Assembly (NCBI GenBank): GCA_031289935.1 | Contig: JAITON010000061.1 | Span: forward strand, 1-12,599 | Length of the DNA: 12,599 nucleotides | Direction: 5' to 3' | Source of the DNA: Treponema sp. | GTDB taxonomy: Bacteria; Spirochaetota; Spirochaetia; Treponematales; Breznakiellaceae | In this document: piece after piece, positions 6,007-12,392 of the stretch | How positions within the stretch are numbered: the first letter of the stretch is position 1 | Layout: each line of letters begins with the position of its first letter | Notes under the pieces: model-generated | The model's input: the letters and a program-made list of their open reading frames with translations, nothing else | The model's database searches: none | Told to the model about the DNA's origin: nothing | Position numbers and translations under genes: made by a program

Positions 6007-7878
6007 ATGCAGAGTGCTGATCTTTATTCGATTTTGATGGGGTACGCAAAAAACCATCGTTCTCCCAATATTGAGATCGAACCATTTCTGGTATCTCTGA
6101 TCAACCATGCGACCCGTTGGGCCCCGGAAAAACCTGAGTGGGAAAGATGGGCGAAGGATTCGGACCGCAGTTTCCGGTCTGAACTGGCGGCTCTGGTGGA
6201 GCAGGGGAAGTGTCAGATCCTTATTGATGGAGGTAAGAATCGTATCTTTATGACCGGTTTCTTGACCAAGACTATTGCCGCAGCCTACGAAACCATGGAC
6301 CGGGATACGGATATCCCCTTTCCCGGGGAAGAGTCTTTGGGGATTGAGATTCCTCCGGCCCAGATGTGCACATTGCATCTACAAACCGAACTGCCGGCTT
6401 ACCTGGATGATCCCCAGCAGAACAGTCTCCCGGTACTTCAGTTGATCCTCCGGGGCACGATACCTTCCTTTTTGGCCTTACCGAACCTGGTTCCCCGGCG
6501 GCTCCTGGAGGCGGCGATTCTCAAGATACGCAGCTTTCTCCGGGGGCACAGCAACCGGGATTATTTTCAACACCGGATGATGAGCCAGCTCTCGGGCCGG
6601 GACACCCTCCTCAGGGAAACCCTGCATCTCCTGGACAGCCGGCCCATGGATATTGTCCAGGAAATCGAAGTGGGCAATGAATTTGCCGGTCTGTTCTGGC
6701 TCTATTTTTGTTCCCTGGTCAAAATGGAACTGGGGAAAAAGAACGAGCTCTTGGCCCAGGATATCGCGGCGCTCCAGTCGGTTTGCATTGTCGAGGTCCT
6801 CAGCGCCTATTTCAAGGCCCGGGCGGTCCGGCAAAAGGCCCATGAACTGGCCCTGGAGATGTTGGAGGTCAAACTGGGTGGGCCTCCCTACTACTTTAGC
6901 CGGGAAGATATCATCGGTTTTACTGATTCGTCGGGGAAGAAGCTCCTGGATCAATACAGCCGGAAGGAATTGGAGGAATACCTCAAGACCCGGACCACCG
7001 AATCGAGAAATCAAGAACTGCCGGTTCTGCTCATCTTTCGGGATCAGGACAGCAAGCCGCTCTTTGTGAGCAAAACCAGGCTGCTCCCGCTCTGTACCAA
7101 GCTTCTCCGAGACCTACAGCCCCGGATACGGAAGGGTATCTTGGAGCGGTGGATGAAGCTCATCAGGGATTTTCGAACCGAAGCGGCCATGGAGACCTCC
7201 CAGGCCTTTGAAAGCCTAGTACAAAACATGGTTCGGGACCATTCTGCCACCCTATCGGTCCTGCTGGGGAACAATACGGCTTATCTGGTTCAGGAAGAGT
7301 TGATGCGGAAAAAGCGCTCCCCCGCAGGGGCCAAGCTCTTTGACGATCACGGAGGGCTTCTGCCCCTGGGACGGATTCTGGGCTTGGATCGGAAAGACCT
7401 GCTTCGGGGGGCCCGGATCATGCTACCCTTCTGGTACTCCATGCCTATCATTGTGCCGCTTATTACCTTCTTCAAGCGGGGAAACAAAAAGGGACAGGAA
7501 AAGGCTACCGGGGCCCAGCGGGAGGGGCAGGAACGGTCTGGAGAACCGAACGTGTTGTTGCAATACAAGCAGGAACTGATCCCCCAGGGTTACAGCCTGG
7601 ATAGCTATATAGAGGAATTAGAACAGGGCTGGCAGAAATTGATGAAGCAGGATGCCTTGGAAGCCCTTAAGACCGATATCAAGAGCCTGGTCAAGACCCG
7701 GCTCCGCAAGTTTCTCGAGCTCCAGCATCACCGGAATATGACACGGGAGAGCGTCAACGATTTGGCCGGCTCCCTGATGAACGATACTCCGGCTATCCGG
7801 GAGCTGGGAAACCGGGAATCAATGTACCTCTATGTCCGGCTCCTGATCCTGAAATATATCCCCACCATCAAAATTTAA
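6007..7878 (+). CDS. Conserved-looking hypothetical protein, 623 aa, function unknown
   Basis: A long, well-behaved reading frame with GC-rich codon use like glyA. I do not recognise a family. The protein is largely helical and charged. It has an N-terminal part with LVSLINHATRW and a KCQILIDGGKNRIFMTGF strand pair (about 68-84), a proline-rich stretch around 105-160, and long amphipathic helices from about 165 to 430. One strongly hydrophobic segment (about 471-489, IMLPFWYSMPIIVPLITFF) could be a single membrane span. A Gln/Gly/Lys-rich linker (about 491-515) and a charged helical tail follow. There is no signal peptide, so if membrane-bound most of it would be cytoplasmic. The start ATG has no good ribosome binding site; a stop at 5989-5991 rules out an upstream start, and a later ATG at 6037 is an alternative. 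The flanks (terminator before, ssb after) do not suggest a role. Confidence 0.88.
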   Translation: MQSADLYSILMGYAKNHRSPNIEIEPFLVSLINHATRWAPEKPEWERWAKDSDRSFRSELAALVEQGKCQILIDGGKNRIFMTGFLTKTIAAAYETMDRDTDIPFPGEESLGIEIPPAQMCTLHLQTELPAYLDDPQQNSLPVLQLILRGTIPSFLALPNLVPRRLLEAAILKIRSFLRGHSNRDYFQHRMMSQLSGRDTLLRETLHLLDSRPMDIVQEIEVGNEFAGLFWLYFCSLVKMELGKKNELLAQDIAALQSVCIVEVLSAYFKARAVRQKAHELALEMLEVKLGGPPYYFSREDIIGFTDSSGKKLLDQYSRKELEEYLKTRTTESRNQELPVLLIFRDQDSKPLFVSKTRLLPLCTKLLRDLQPRIRKGILERWMKLIRDFRTEAAMETSQAFESLVQNMVRDHSATLSVLLGNNTAYLVQEELMRKKRSPAGAKLFDDHGGLLPLGRILGLDRKDLLRGARIMLPFWYSMPIIVPLITFFKRGNKKGQEKATGAQREGQERSGEPNVLLQYKQELIPQGYSLDSYIEELEQGWQKLMKQDALEALKTDIKSLVKTRLRKFLELQHHRNMTRESVNDLAGSLMNDTPAIRELGNRESMYLYVRLLILKYIPTIKI

Positions 7879-8030
7879 GCCTGGAAGCTCCCATTTTCTC
7901 ATTATCTTTGGAGAAAAGTGAAAAAAACGCGGTTTTGGCAAAGCAGACGGCACGGGAGATACCTATATAGTATGTATGGAGCATGCGCTTCATGCCCGGC
8001 GGCCTTGCGCTGCCGGAACCCACTATGCCC

Positions 8031-8036
8031 AGGAGG
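8031..8036 (+). promoter_or_regulatory. Ribosome binding site deciding the ssb start
   Basis: AGGAGG lies five bases before the ATG at 8042. The frame also extends 22 codons upstream to an ATG at 7976, but that part does not resemble SSB and lacks a comparable site. Confidence 0.9.
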
Positions 8037-8041
8037 CATAT

Positions 8042-8509
8042 ATGAATAACAGTCTCAATAGTATCCTTATTGAAGGAAACCTCGTCCGGGAGCCGCTGCT
8101 TCGCGCTACCTCCAAGGGGACCCAGGTCTGTAGCTTCACCCTCGTGTCCAACCGCTTTTACAAGCAGGATACAGGTTTTGAGCGGGAGGTGAGCTTCTTC
8201 GATGTGGAAAGTTGGGCCAAGCTGGCCGAAAACTGCTACAGCGAAGGCCACAAGGGTCGGGGGGTCCGGGTCGTGGGCCGTCTGAAGCAGGACCGTTGGA
8301 ACGATCCCGAAGGTAAGCCCCATTCCCGGGTGGTCGTAGTGGCGGAGCATGTGGAATTCCGCCCGGAGTTCCACAAATACGAAGGTGAGCGGGAGAGTAC
8401 CGGCGAATTCCCGGCTAATCCCGCCCAAGCGGCCACCGCTCAGGTTGCCGCCGAGGCGCCAGCCCCGGTCTACGCCGAAAGCCGGGTCCTGGAGGAGGTA
8501 ATGTTCTAA
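8042..8509 (+). CDS. ssb: Single-stranded DNA-binding protein (155 aa)
   Basis: Coats single-stranded DNA in replication, recombination and repair. Residues 3-108 form the SSB OB fold: LNSILIEGNLVREPLLR, then VCSFTLVSNRFYK, the dimer/strand region VSFFDVESWAKLAENC, and GRGVRVVGRLKQDRW. A low-complexity Ala/Pro/Glu-rich linker (about 112-148) leads to the acidic tip, here LEEVMF rather than the usual DDDIPF. The terminal acidic-hydrophobic-Phe pattern that recruits repair and replication partners is therefore retained in modified form. The length is close to the normal 150-180. It stands alone here, away from rpsF and rpsR, its partners in many bacteria. No clear terminator follows: the downstream gap holds GC-rich hairpins without T runs. 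The start was chosen from the strong ribosome binding site. Confidence 0.95.
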   Translation: MNNSLNSILIEGNLVREPLLRATSKGTQVCSFTLVSNRFYKQDTGFEREVSFFDVESWAKLAENCYSEGHKGRGVRVVGRLKQDRWNDPEGKPHSRVVVVAEHVEFRPEFHKYEGERESTGEFPANPAQAATAQVAAEAPAPVYAESRVLEEVMF

Positions 8510-8549
8510 ACCCTTTTCCAGGGAAGCGCTAAAACACACCATCGAGCGT

Positions 8550-8582
8550 GCGCCAGGGCCCTCGCGCCTTCGGCCCTTGCGC
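8550..8582. repeat. GC-rich hairpin downstream of ssb
   Basis: GCGCCAGGGCC (8550-8560) pairs with GGCCCTTGCGC (8572-8582) with one mismatch, leaving an 11-base loop. No T run follows on either strand. It may stabilise the ssb mRNA 3' end and is the first element of a palindrome cluster. Confidence 0.75.
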
Positions 8583-8588
8583 CTTGCG

Positions 8589-8632
8589 CGGCTCAAACCA
8601 CTGGTGGTGTGCGGCTCAAACCACCAGTGGTG
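8589..8632. repeat. Two 22-bp imperfect direct repeats that also form a 12-bp inverted repeat
   Basis: GCGGCTCAAACCAC occurs at 8589-8602 and again at 8611-8624, a period of 22. Within them ACCACTGGTGGT (8597-8608) and ACCACCAGTGGT (8620-8631) are exact reverse complements, giving a 12-pair stem with an 11-base loop. The right half of each unit is thus inverted in sense relative to the left half. Confidence 0.9.
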
Positions 8633-8639
8633 CGCCACC

Positions 8640-8680
8640 CTGATCTATGGTGATCAGTCACCCTGACCACCGGTGGTCAG
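8640..8680. repeat. Hairpin followed by a perfect 18-bp palindrome
   Basis: CTGATC (8640-8645), six bases, GATCAG (8652-8657) form a small hairpin. Bases 8663-8680, CTGACCACCGGTGGTCAG, equal their own reverse complement over 18 bp. The core ACCACCGGTGGT resembles the arms of the neighbouring inverted repeat, so all belong to one repeat family. Confidence 0.92.
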
Positions 8681-8752
8681 AGCGGCTGATATTCATTTCA
8701 CCGGCGCCCTAATACTCCGCAGCGGTGTATCCGGTTTTGATGTTATAGACTC

Positions 8753-9640
8753 CTAGTCGGTATCGGCATTCAGGTAGAAGTCCGCCCAGACCGGATAGTG
8801 GTCGCTGAGCTCCAGGGGTTCAATGCTGTATTGGCTGAAATCGTAGAGCTCGTCGAAACGCAGCACGCCAAAGCTTCCGGCGTAATCTTCCCTGGCGGTT
8901 ATGGTGATGATGATCCGGTCGTAGGTATTGTCGCTGGGGGCCACGGTGGTGTCCTGGTTGCCGGGAATGATGCAGAGGAAGCGGCCGGCGGGGAAGACGT
9001 CGGCCAGGAGGCTCTCATCGTAATAGATACCATCGGCGTTAAAGTCTCCCATGATGAGTATGTCGCGCTCGCCCCAGAGTTCGCCGAACCAGGCCGCTAC
9101 ACCGGGCAGGGCGGCGATTTCCCGGGTCGCGTCGCCGGGCTTGAGGTGGTTGTTGATCAGGATAAAGTCAAAACCGCCCGGTCCATCCCCATTGCTCCTG
9201 AAATAAAGCCCCAGAGGGTTTCGTTCGTAAATATCCTCCGGGCCGGCCCAGGTTTCCCAGGCCAGAAGGCGGAATTTCTCCGCATCGTAGATGACCCAGT
9301 ACTGTTCCTTGGAAATTGACCGGCCCTCCCGGGGGCCCAGGATGTAGGCGTAGCGCTCCGGCAGCAGGGCCATGAACTGCTCCACCGGGGCCGGGCTCAG
9401 GCTGCGGACCTCCTGAACGGCGATGATATCCGCCTGGGATACCAGGTCAAGCAGCAGGCTCACGACTTCGGGCTTAGCCATTTTGGCGGCCCCAAAGATC
9501 TGAATGTTGAAGGACATGATACGGACCGTTTCGGGCGGCGATTCCGGGGCATCGGCCCGGAGAGTTGCGGGCAGCAGGGCTGCGGGCAGCAGCAGTAGAA
9601 GGGCCAGAACCCGCCCGGTAAGCAGGAAGGTTCCCTTCAC
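8753..9640 (-). CDS. Secreted DNase I-like nuclease (endonuclease/exonuclease/phosphatase superfamily, 295 aa)
   Basis: A Sec signal peptide (about 1-29: hydrophobic LALLLLLPAALLPA, likely cleaved near LRADA) precedes a complete EEP domain. Motifs in order: IMSFNIQIFG (N45), IIAVQEVR (E77), LINNHLKPGDA (H165), IMGDFNADG (D199, N201), SDNTYDRIII (D241) and LSDHYPVWADF (D280, H281). The 'NIQIFG', 'H..PGDA', 'YDRI' and 'SDHYPV' set is closer to DNase I than to exonuclease III or sphingomyelinases. A metal-dependent, periplasmic or extracellular DNA nuclease is therefore most likely, perhaps for nucleotide scavenging. The substrate is inferred. The start is GTG, overlapping the stop of the upstream methyltransferase gene by four bases (GTGA), so it is the last gene of a three-gene operon. 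The length matches DNase I (about 260 mature residues). Confidence 0.88.
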   Translation of the reverse strand: MKGTFLLTGRVLALLLLLPAALLPATLRADAPESPPETVRIMSFNIQIFGAAKMAKPEVVSLLLDLVSQADIIAVQEVRSLSPAPVEQFMALLPERYAYILGPREGRSISKEQYWVIYDAEKFRLLAWETWAGPEDIYERNPLGLYFRSNGDGPGGFDFILINNHLKPGDATREIAALPGVAAWFGELWGERDILIMGDFNADGIYYDESLLADVFPAGRFLCIIPGNQDTTVAPSDNTYDRIIITITAREDYAGSFGVLRFDELYDFSQYSIEPLELSDHYPVWADFYLNADTD

Positions 9641-10764
9641 GGTGCATCCCGCTGAAACAGGTAACAGGCCGGGGGTCTTTTCCCCCGGAAGTCCTCGTCC
9701 ACCAGACCCGGCCCCAGATCGGTGATGCCGAAGTTCGGGAAGCGCTCCAAGCTCTCCCTATCCAGGCGGAAGCCCCTGGCGTTGCTGCTGAAGTAGAGTA
9801 CGCCGCCGGGGCTGAGGAGCGGGAGACAGCGGCCGATGAGTTCCCGGTGATCCCGGCGGATGTCCAGGGTACCGCTCATTTTCTTGGAGTTGGAGAAGGT
9901 CGGTGGGTCCAGCATGATGAGGTCCCAGCCCGGAACGTTCCCCCGGGAGGCCCGCTGAGCCTCGTCCAGAAAGCGGAGGACGTCGGCGCGGATCAGGCTG
10001 AGCGGCGGTGCGGGGGAACGGCCGCCGCCGCTCCGGGCGAAAAACCCCTGAGTATCGAGCCGCCGGGCCGTCATGGTATTGAGGCCGAAGTTCTGGGCCG
10101 CCCAGTCCAGGTAGGTGTTGGACATGTCTACGGAATCCACGGCCGCAGCTCCTCCGGCGGCGGCATAAACCGAGAAGGATCCGGTGTAACAAAACAGGTT
10201 GAGGACCCGCTTGCCCGGAGCCTTGCGCTGGATCTGTGCCCGGAGGAGGCGGCGGTCGGGGAAAAGGCCCGTGTCCAGGTAGTCCGAGAGATTCACCCGG
10301 AAGCGGAGCCCCCCCTCGCGGATTTCCCGCCAGGTCCGCCCAGTACCGGCGGCAACATCCTGCGGCCCAGTACCGGCGGCAGTATCTTGTCGCCGGCACT
10401 GGGCAGGGCCCTCCTGGCGATTCCTCAGCCGGCGGCGTTCCTTCAGGTAGATTTCCGCCTGGGGGATCTCCAGGGCCCCGGCGATGGCGGCCCTCATCAC
10501 GTGGAGCCAGGCGGCTTCCTCGGTCTCGTTCTTGTCGTAGGGCCTTTGGTAGAGGGCCCCGGAGACGGCGGCTTGACCGCCGGGACCTTCGCCGGAATAG
10601 AGATCCAGTACCAGGGGGATTTCGGGGATATCCCGGTCGTAGAGGCGGTAGACCCCGGCCCCCACCCGCCGCGCCCACTTGCGGAGGTGCCGGTACCGTT
10701 TGATCAGACGGTTGGCGAGCATCTCCGCCTGGGCGCCGGTTTTAGGATTCGTCATGCCCGGCAT
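9637..10764 (-). CDS. RlmK-like 23S rRNA (guanine-N7) methyltransferase, stand-alone
   Basis: Class I SAM-dependent RNA methyltransferase resembling the C-terminal half (RlmK) of E. coli RlmKL, which makes m7G2069 in 23S rRNA. N-terminal part: MLANRLIKRYRHLRKWARR (15-33) and YRLYDRDIPE (39-48), a near match to RlmK. Next come NLSDYLDTGLFPDRR (158-172), the SAM-binding NLFCYTGSFSVYAAAGG (189-205), VDMSNTYLDWA (212-222), the catalytic LDPPTFSNSKKM (285-296) and SSNARGFRLD (326-335). The THUMP/RlmL half is absent. A low-complexity insert (about 118-145) holds a nine-residue tandem duplication, QD(T/V)AAGTG plus one residue. The start ATG overlaps the nth stop by one base (TAATG), and the stop overlaps the nuclease start by four. 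M4 is an alternative start. The exact target base is an inference from homology. Confidence 0.92.
   Translation of the reverse strand: MPGMTNPKTGAQAEMLANRLIKRYRHLRKWARRVGAGVYRLYDRDIPEIPLVLDLYSGEGPGGQAAVSGALYQRPYDKNETEEAAWLHVMRAAIAGALEIPQAEIYLKERRRLRNRQEGPAQCRRQDTAAGTGPQDVAAGTGRTWREIREGGLRFRVNLSDYLDTGLFPDRRLLRAQIQRKAPGKRVLNLFCYTGSFSVYAAAGGAAAVDSVDMSNTYLDWAAQNFGLNTMTARRLDTQGFFARSGGGRSPAPPLSLIRADVLRFLDEAQRASRGNVPGWDLIMLDPPTFSNSKKMSGTLDIRRDHRELIGRCLPLLSPGGVLYFSSNARGFRLDRESLERFPNFGITDLGPGLVDEDFRGKRPPACYLFQRDAP
10336..10389 (-). repeat. 27-bp imperfect tandem duplication inside the RlmK-like gene
   Basis: On the + strand GCCCAGTACCGGCGGC occurs exactly at 10338-10353 and 10365-10380, a period of 27. 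The bases after each copy are diverged (AACATCCTGCG against AGTATCTTGTC). The period is nine codons, so the frame is kept. Confidence 0.9.
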
Positions 10765-11420
10765 TATAGGCTACCGAGGCAGAGCCCTCGGACGGGACAG
10801 AGCCCCCGGACAGGGCAGGCGGCGCAGCCGGGCTTACGGGCATGGCAGAGAGCCCTGCCGTGGCGGTTCAGAAGGTGGCTCGCGGCGGTCCAATCTGATT
10901 CGGGGAGGAGGCCGGCGATCTGCGCCTCGATCAGCCCGGGCCGGTCCGAGGAAGCGAGTTCCAGGCGGCGGCTCAACCGGGAGAAGTGGGTGTCCACGAT
11001 AATGGCCGGGATACCGTAGCAGCTAGACAGGACCACCGAAGCGGTCTTGCGGCCCACACCGGGGAGGGCGGTGAGCGCTTCCATGGTCCGTGGAATCTCC
11101 CCGTTGTAGCGCTCCAAAAGCTGCCTTGACAAGGCCTTGATGTGCTGAGCCTTGGCCCGGAAGAATCCCGTGCGGTGGATCAGCGCCTCCAGATCCGGCA
11201 GGGGAGCCGCCGCCAGGGATGCCGGATCAGGATACCTGGCAAAGAGGGCCGGAGTAACCAGGTTCACCGCAGCATCAGTACACTGGGCGGCCAGGACCGT
11301 GGATACCAGCAGCTCAAAGGGGTTCTCAAAGACCAGAAGGGGCCGGCGGCCGGGGTAAAGGGGCCCCAGGAGCTCAAGTATCCTTCCGGCCCGCGCCTGT
11401 TTGTCCGCTCTGGATTCCAT
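10764..11420 (-). CDS. nth: Endonuclease III (bifunctional DNA glycosylase/AP lyase), bacterial type
   Basis: Base-excision repair enzyme that removes oxidised pyrimidines and nicks at abasic sites. 218 residues, close to E. coli Nth (211). Visible: PFELLVSTVLAAQCTD (34-49, with the conserved Gln of the 'AQ.TD' motif), the helix-hairpin-helix LPGVGRKTASVV (119-130) with catalytic K125, IVDTHFSRLSRR (141-152) with catalytic D143, and the 4Fe-4S ligands C192, C199, C202 and C208 in C-x6-C-x2-C-x5-C spacing. PVRGLC is then repeated once more, adding a fifth cysteine (C214). The start at 11420 was chosen over an in-frame ATG at 11450 because GGAGGGG lies 6-8 bases before it and the first ten extra residues are not Nth-like. 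First gene of an overlapping operon with the methyltransferase and nuclease genes, divergent from a second nth. Confidence 0.95.
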   Translation of the reverse strand: MESRADKQARAGRILELLGPLYPGRRPLLVFENPFELLVSTVLAAQCTDAAVNLVTPALFARYPDPASLAAAPLPDLEALIHRTGFFRAKAQHIKALSRQLLERYNGEIPRTMEALTALPGVGRKTASVVLSSCYGIPAIIVDTHFSRLSRRLELASSDRPGLIEAQIAGLLPESDWTAASHLLNRHGRALCHARKPGCAACPVRGLCPVRGLCLGSL

Positions 11421-11426
11421 GCCTCT

Positions 11427-11433
11427 CCCCTCC
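11427..11433 (-). promoter_or_regulatory. Ribosome binding site deciding the minus-strand nth start
   Basis: GGAGGGG on the minus strand precedes the ATG at 11420 by six bases. No such site precedes the earlier in-frame ATG at 11450. Confidence 0.8.
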
Positions 11434-11449
11434 GGTATAGCCGCATACA

Positions 11450-11478
11450 ATAGTACGCGAGTATACTGAGTTTTACAA
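11450..11478 (-). promoter_or_regulatory. Possible sigma-70 promoter for the nth operon
   Basis: On the minus strand TTGTAA (11478-11473) and TACTAT (11455-11450) are separated by 17 bases. Each matches four of six consensus bases. The start point would fall about 10 bases before the nth ribosome binding site. The -35 element lies inside the first 20-bp repeat, so a protein bound to the repeats would control this promoter. Confidence 0.4.
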
Positions 11479-11520
11479 CAGTATACTAAGTTTTACAACA
11501 GTATACTGAATTTTACAACG
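11461..11520. repeat. Three tandem 20-bp repeats between the divergent nth genes
   Basis: Units 11461-11480, 11481-11500 and 11501-11520 follow GTATACTGAGTTTTACAACA with one change in the second unit and two in the third. Each unit boundary creates the 8-bp palindrome AGTATACT (11460-11467, 11480-11487, 11500-11507). The spacing is exact, close to two helical turns, and the location between two divergent starts suggests a protein-binding array. Confidence 0.95.
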
Positions 11521-11545
11521 GGAAAGCGCCGAAGGAGGGCGGGAG

Positions 11546-12214
11546 ATGGACCAGAACTGGGACGCGATTTTCGGGAGCCTTGAAGCCTGGCAGTTGGAGC
11601 AGAAGGGGGAACCTTCCGTCACCGAAATTGCCGGGGACTATAAGCAGGACCCTTGGGCAGTGCTCGTATCCACGATTCTGAGCCTGCGGACCAAGGACGA
11701 GGTTACCGCCGGAGCCTCCCGGCGCTTGCTGGAAAAGGCCCCCACGCCCGCAGCCCTGCTGAAGCTGCCCCTGGAAGAGATCGCCCGGCTGGCCTATCCC
11801 GCAGGCTTTTACCGGACCAAGGCGGCCAGTCTCCGAAAGATCGCCGCCATTCTGATGGAACAGTACGGCGGGGCGGTTCCCCCGGAGCAGGAAGCCCTGC
11901 TGGCCCTGCCGGGAGTGGGGCTCAAGACGGCGAACCTGGTATTGGGGGAGGCCTTTGGCAGGGACGCCATCTGCGTGGACATCCACGTCCACCGGATCTG
12001 TAACCGGGCCGGCTGGCTCGGAGCGAAGCCCAGCACGACCCCGGACAAGACCGAGGCAGCGCTCCGGGAGAAGCTCCCCCGGAAATACTGGCGGCGGATC
12101 AACGCATTGCTCGTGCGCTACGGCCAGGAGCTCTGCCGGCCCCAGAGCCCCTGGTGTTCCCGCTGCGTTATCAGCGGCTATTGCGAGCGCCGGGGCCTGG
12201 ACCGCAGCCGCTAA
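11546..12214 (+). CDS. Second endonuclease III-family DNA glycosylase (NTHL1/archaeal-like, 222 aa)
   Basis: A HhH-GPD glycosylase/AP lyase of the same superfamily as the divergent nth but of another subfamily. The start is set by AAGGAGG at 11532-11538. Motifs: PWAVLVSTILSLRTKDEVTAG (36-56), LAYPAGFYRTKA (82-93), HhH LPGVGLKTANLVLG (121-134) with catalytic K127, and ICVDIHVHRICNR (142-154) with catalytic D145. LCRPQSPWCSRC...C follows, giving 4Fe-4S ligands C197, C204, C207 and C213. 'TKDEVTAGA', 'YPAGFYR.KA', 'VDIHVHRI.NR' and 'INALLVRYGQ..C' resemble human NTHL1 and archaeal endonuclease III more than E. coli Nth. The usual Gln of the SAQATD motif is Arg48 here. Likely acts on oxidised or mismatched pyrimidines; the substrate preference is unknown. 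It appears to be monocistronic. Confidence 0.93.
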   Translation: MDQNWDAIFGSLEAWQLEQKGEPSVTEIAGDYKQDPWAVLVSTILSLRTKDEVTAGASRRLLEKAPTPAALLKLPLEEIARLAYPAGFYRTKAASLRKIAAILMEQYGGAVPPEQEALLALPGVGLKTANLVLGEAFGRDAICVDIHVHRICNRAGWLGAKPSTTPDKTEAALREKLPRKYWRRINALLVRYGQELCRPQSPWCSRCVISGYCERRGLDRSR

Positions 12215-12215
12215 G

Positions 12216-12243
12216 GACGCCCTGATTTGTGCAACCGGGCGTC
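12216..12243. terminator. Hairpin just after the second nth gene
   Basis: GACGCCC (12216-12222) and GGGCGTC (12237-12243) form a perfect 7-pair GC-rich stem with a 14-base loop, two bases after the stop codon. The following sequence is not T-rich on the + strand, so termination may be weak. Confidence 0.45.
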
Positions 12244-12257
12244 GTAGAGGGGTTTGC

Positions 12258-12392
12258 TCATCTCAAAGACTGAATCGCCGCCCAGAGACGGTGATCCTCA
12301 AGGATAATCGCTGTTTGCAGGCAGACGATAGCGCATACCAGAATCGCCCATCCCCAAAATGCGAGCTTCCGTTGTTTTTCAGCCCTGCTCAT
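12258..12392 (-). CDS. 44-aa single-pass membrane protein
   Basis: A short frame with a strong ribosome binding site: GGAGGAG (minus strand, 12403-12397) lies four bases before the ATG at 12392. The protein starts MSRAEKQRKL, then has a hydrophobic helix (about residues 11-31, FWGWAILVCAIVCLQTAII) and a short tail ending IQSLR. Positive charges before the helix predict a cytoplasmic N-terminus. The start overlaps the stop of the upstream partial frame by four bases (ATGA), which argues for real, coupled translation. I do not recognise a family. Its size and topology fit many unrelated small membrane proteins, including phage lysis or toxin peptides, but nothing else here supports such a role. 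Confidence 0.6.
   Translation of the reverse strand: MSRAEKQRKLAFWGWAILVCAIVCLQTAIILEDHRLWAAIQSLR

Noticed and set aside
7894..7917. TTTTCTC/GAGAAAA hairpin after the 623-aa gene considered as a terminator
   Set aside because: The stem is AT-rich with a 10-base loop and is followed by A-rich, not T-rich, sequence on the + strand.
7935..7971. TTGGCA and TATAGT upstream of ssb as a sigma-70 promoter
   Set aside because: The spacing is about 25 bases, too long for a standard promoter.
7976..8041. Upstream extension of the ssb frame (22 codons)
   Set aside because: The residues are unlike SSB and a perfect AGGAGG precedes the ATG at 8042.
8589..8680. Considered as a CRISPR array
   Set aside because: There are only two imperfect repeat units without unique spacers of constant size, and no cas genes; the structure is palindromic instead.
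9847..11019. Long + strand open frame opposite the methyltransferase and nth genes (390 codons)
   Set aside because: It lies antisense to two well-supported enzymes and is rich in Gly/Pro/Arg, as expected from GC-rich shadow frames.
12211..12261. 16-codon minus-strand frame overlapping the 44-aa gene by ATGA
   Set aside because: It is too short to support, and its sequence coincides with the GACGCCC/GGGCGTC hairpin after the second nth gene; mentioned only in the finding on small frames.
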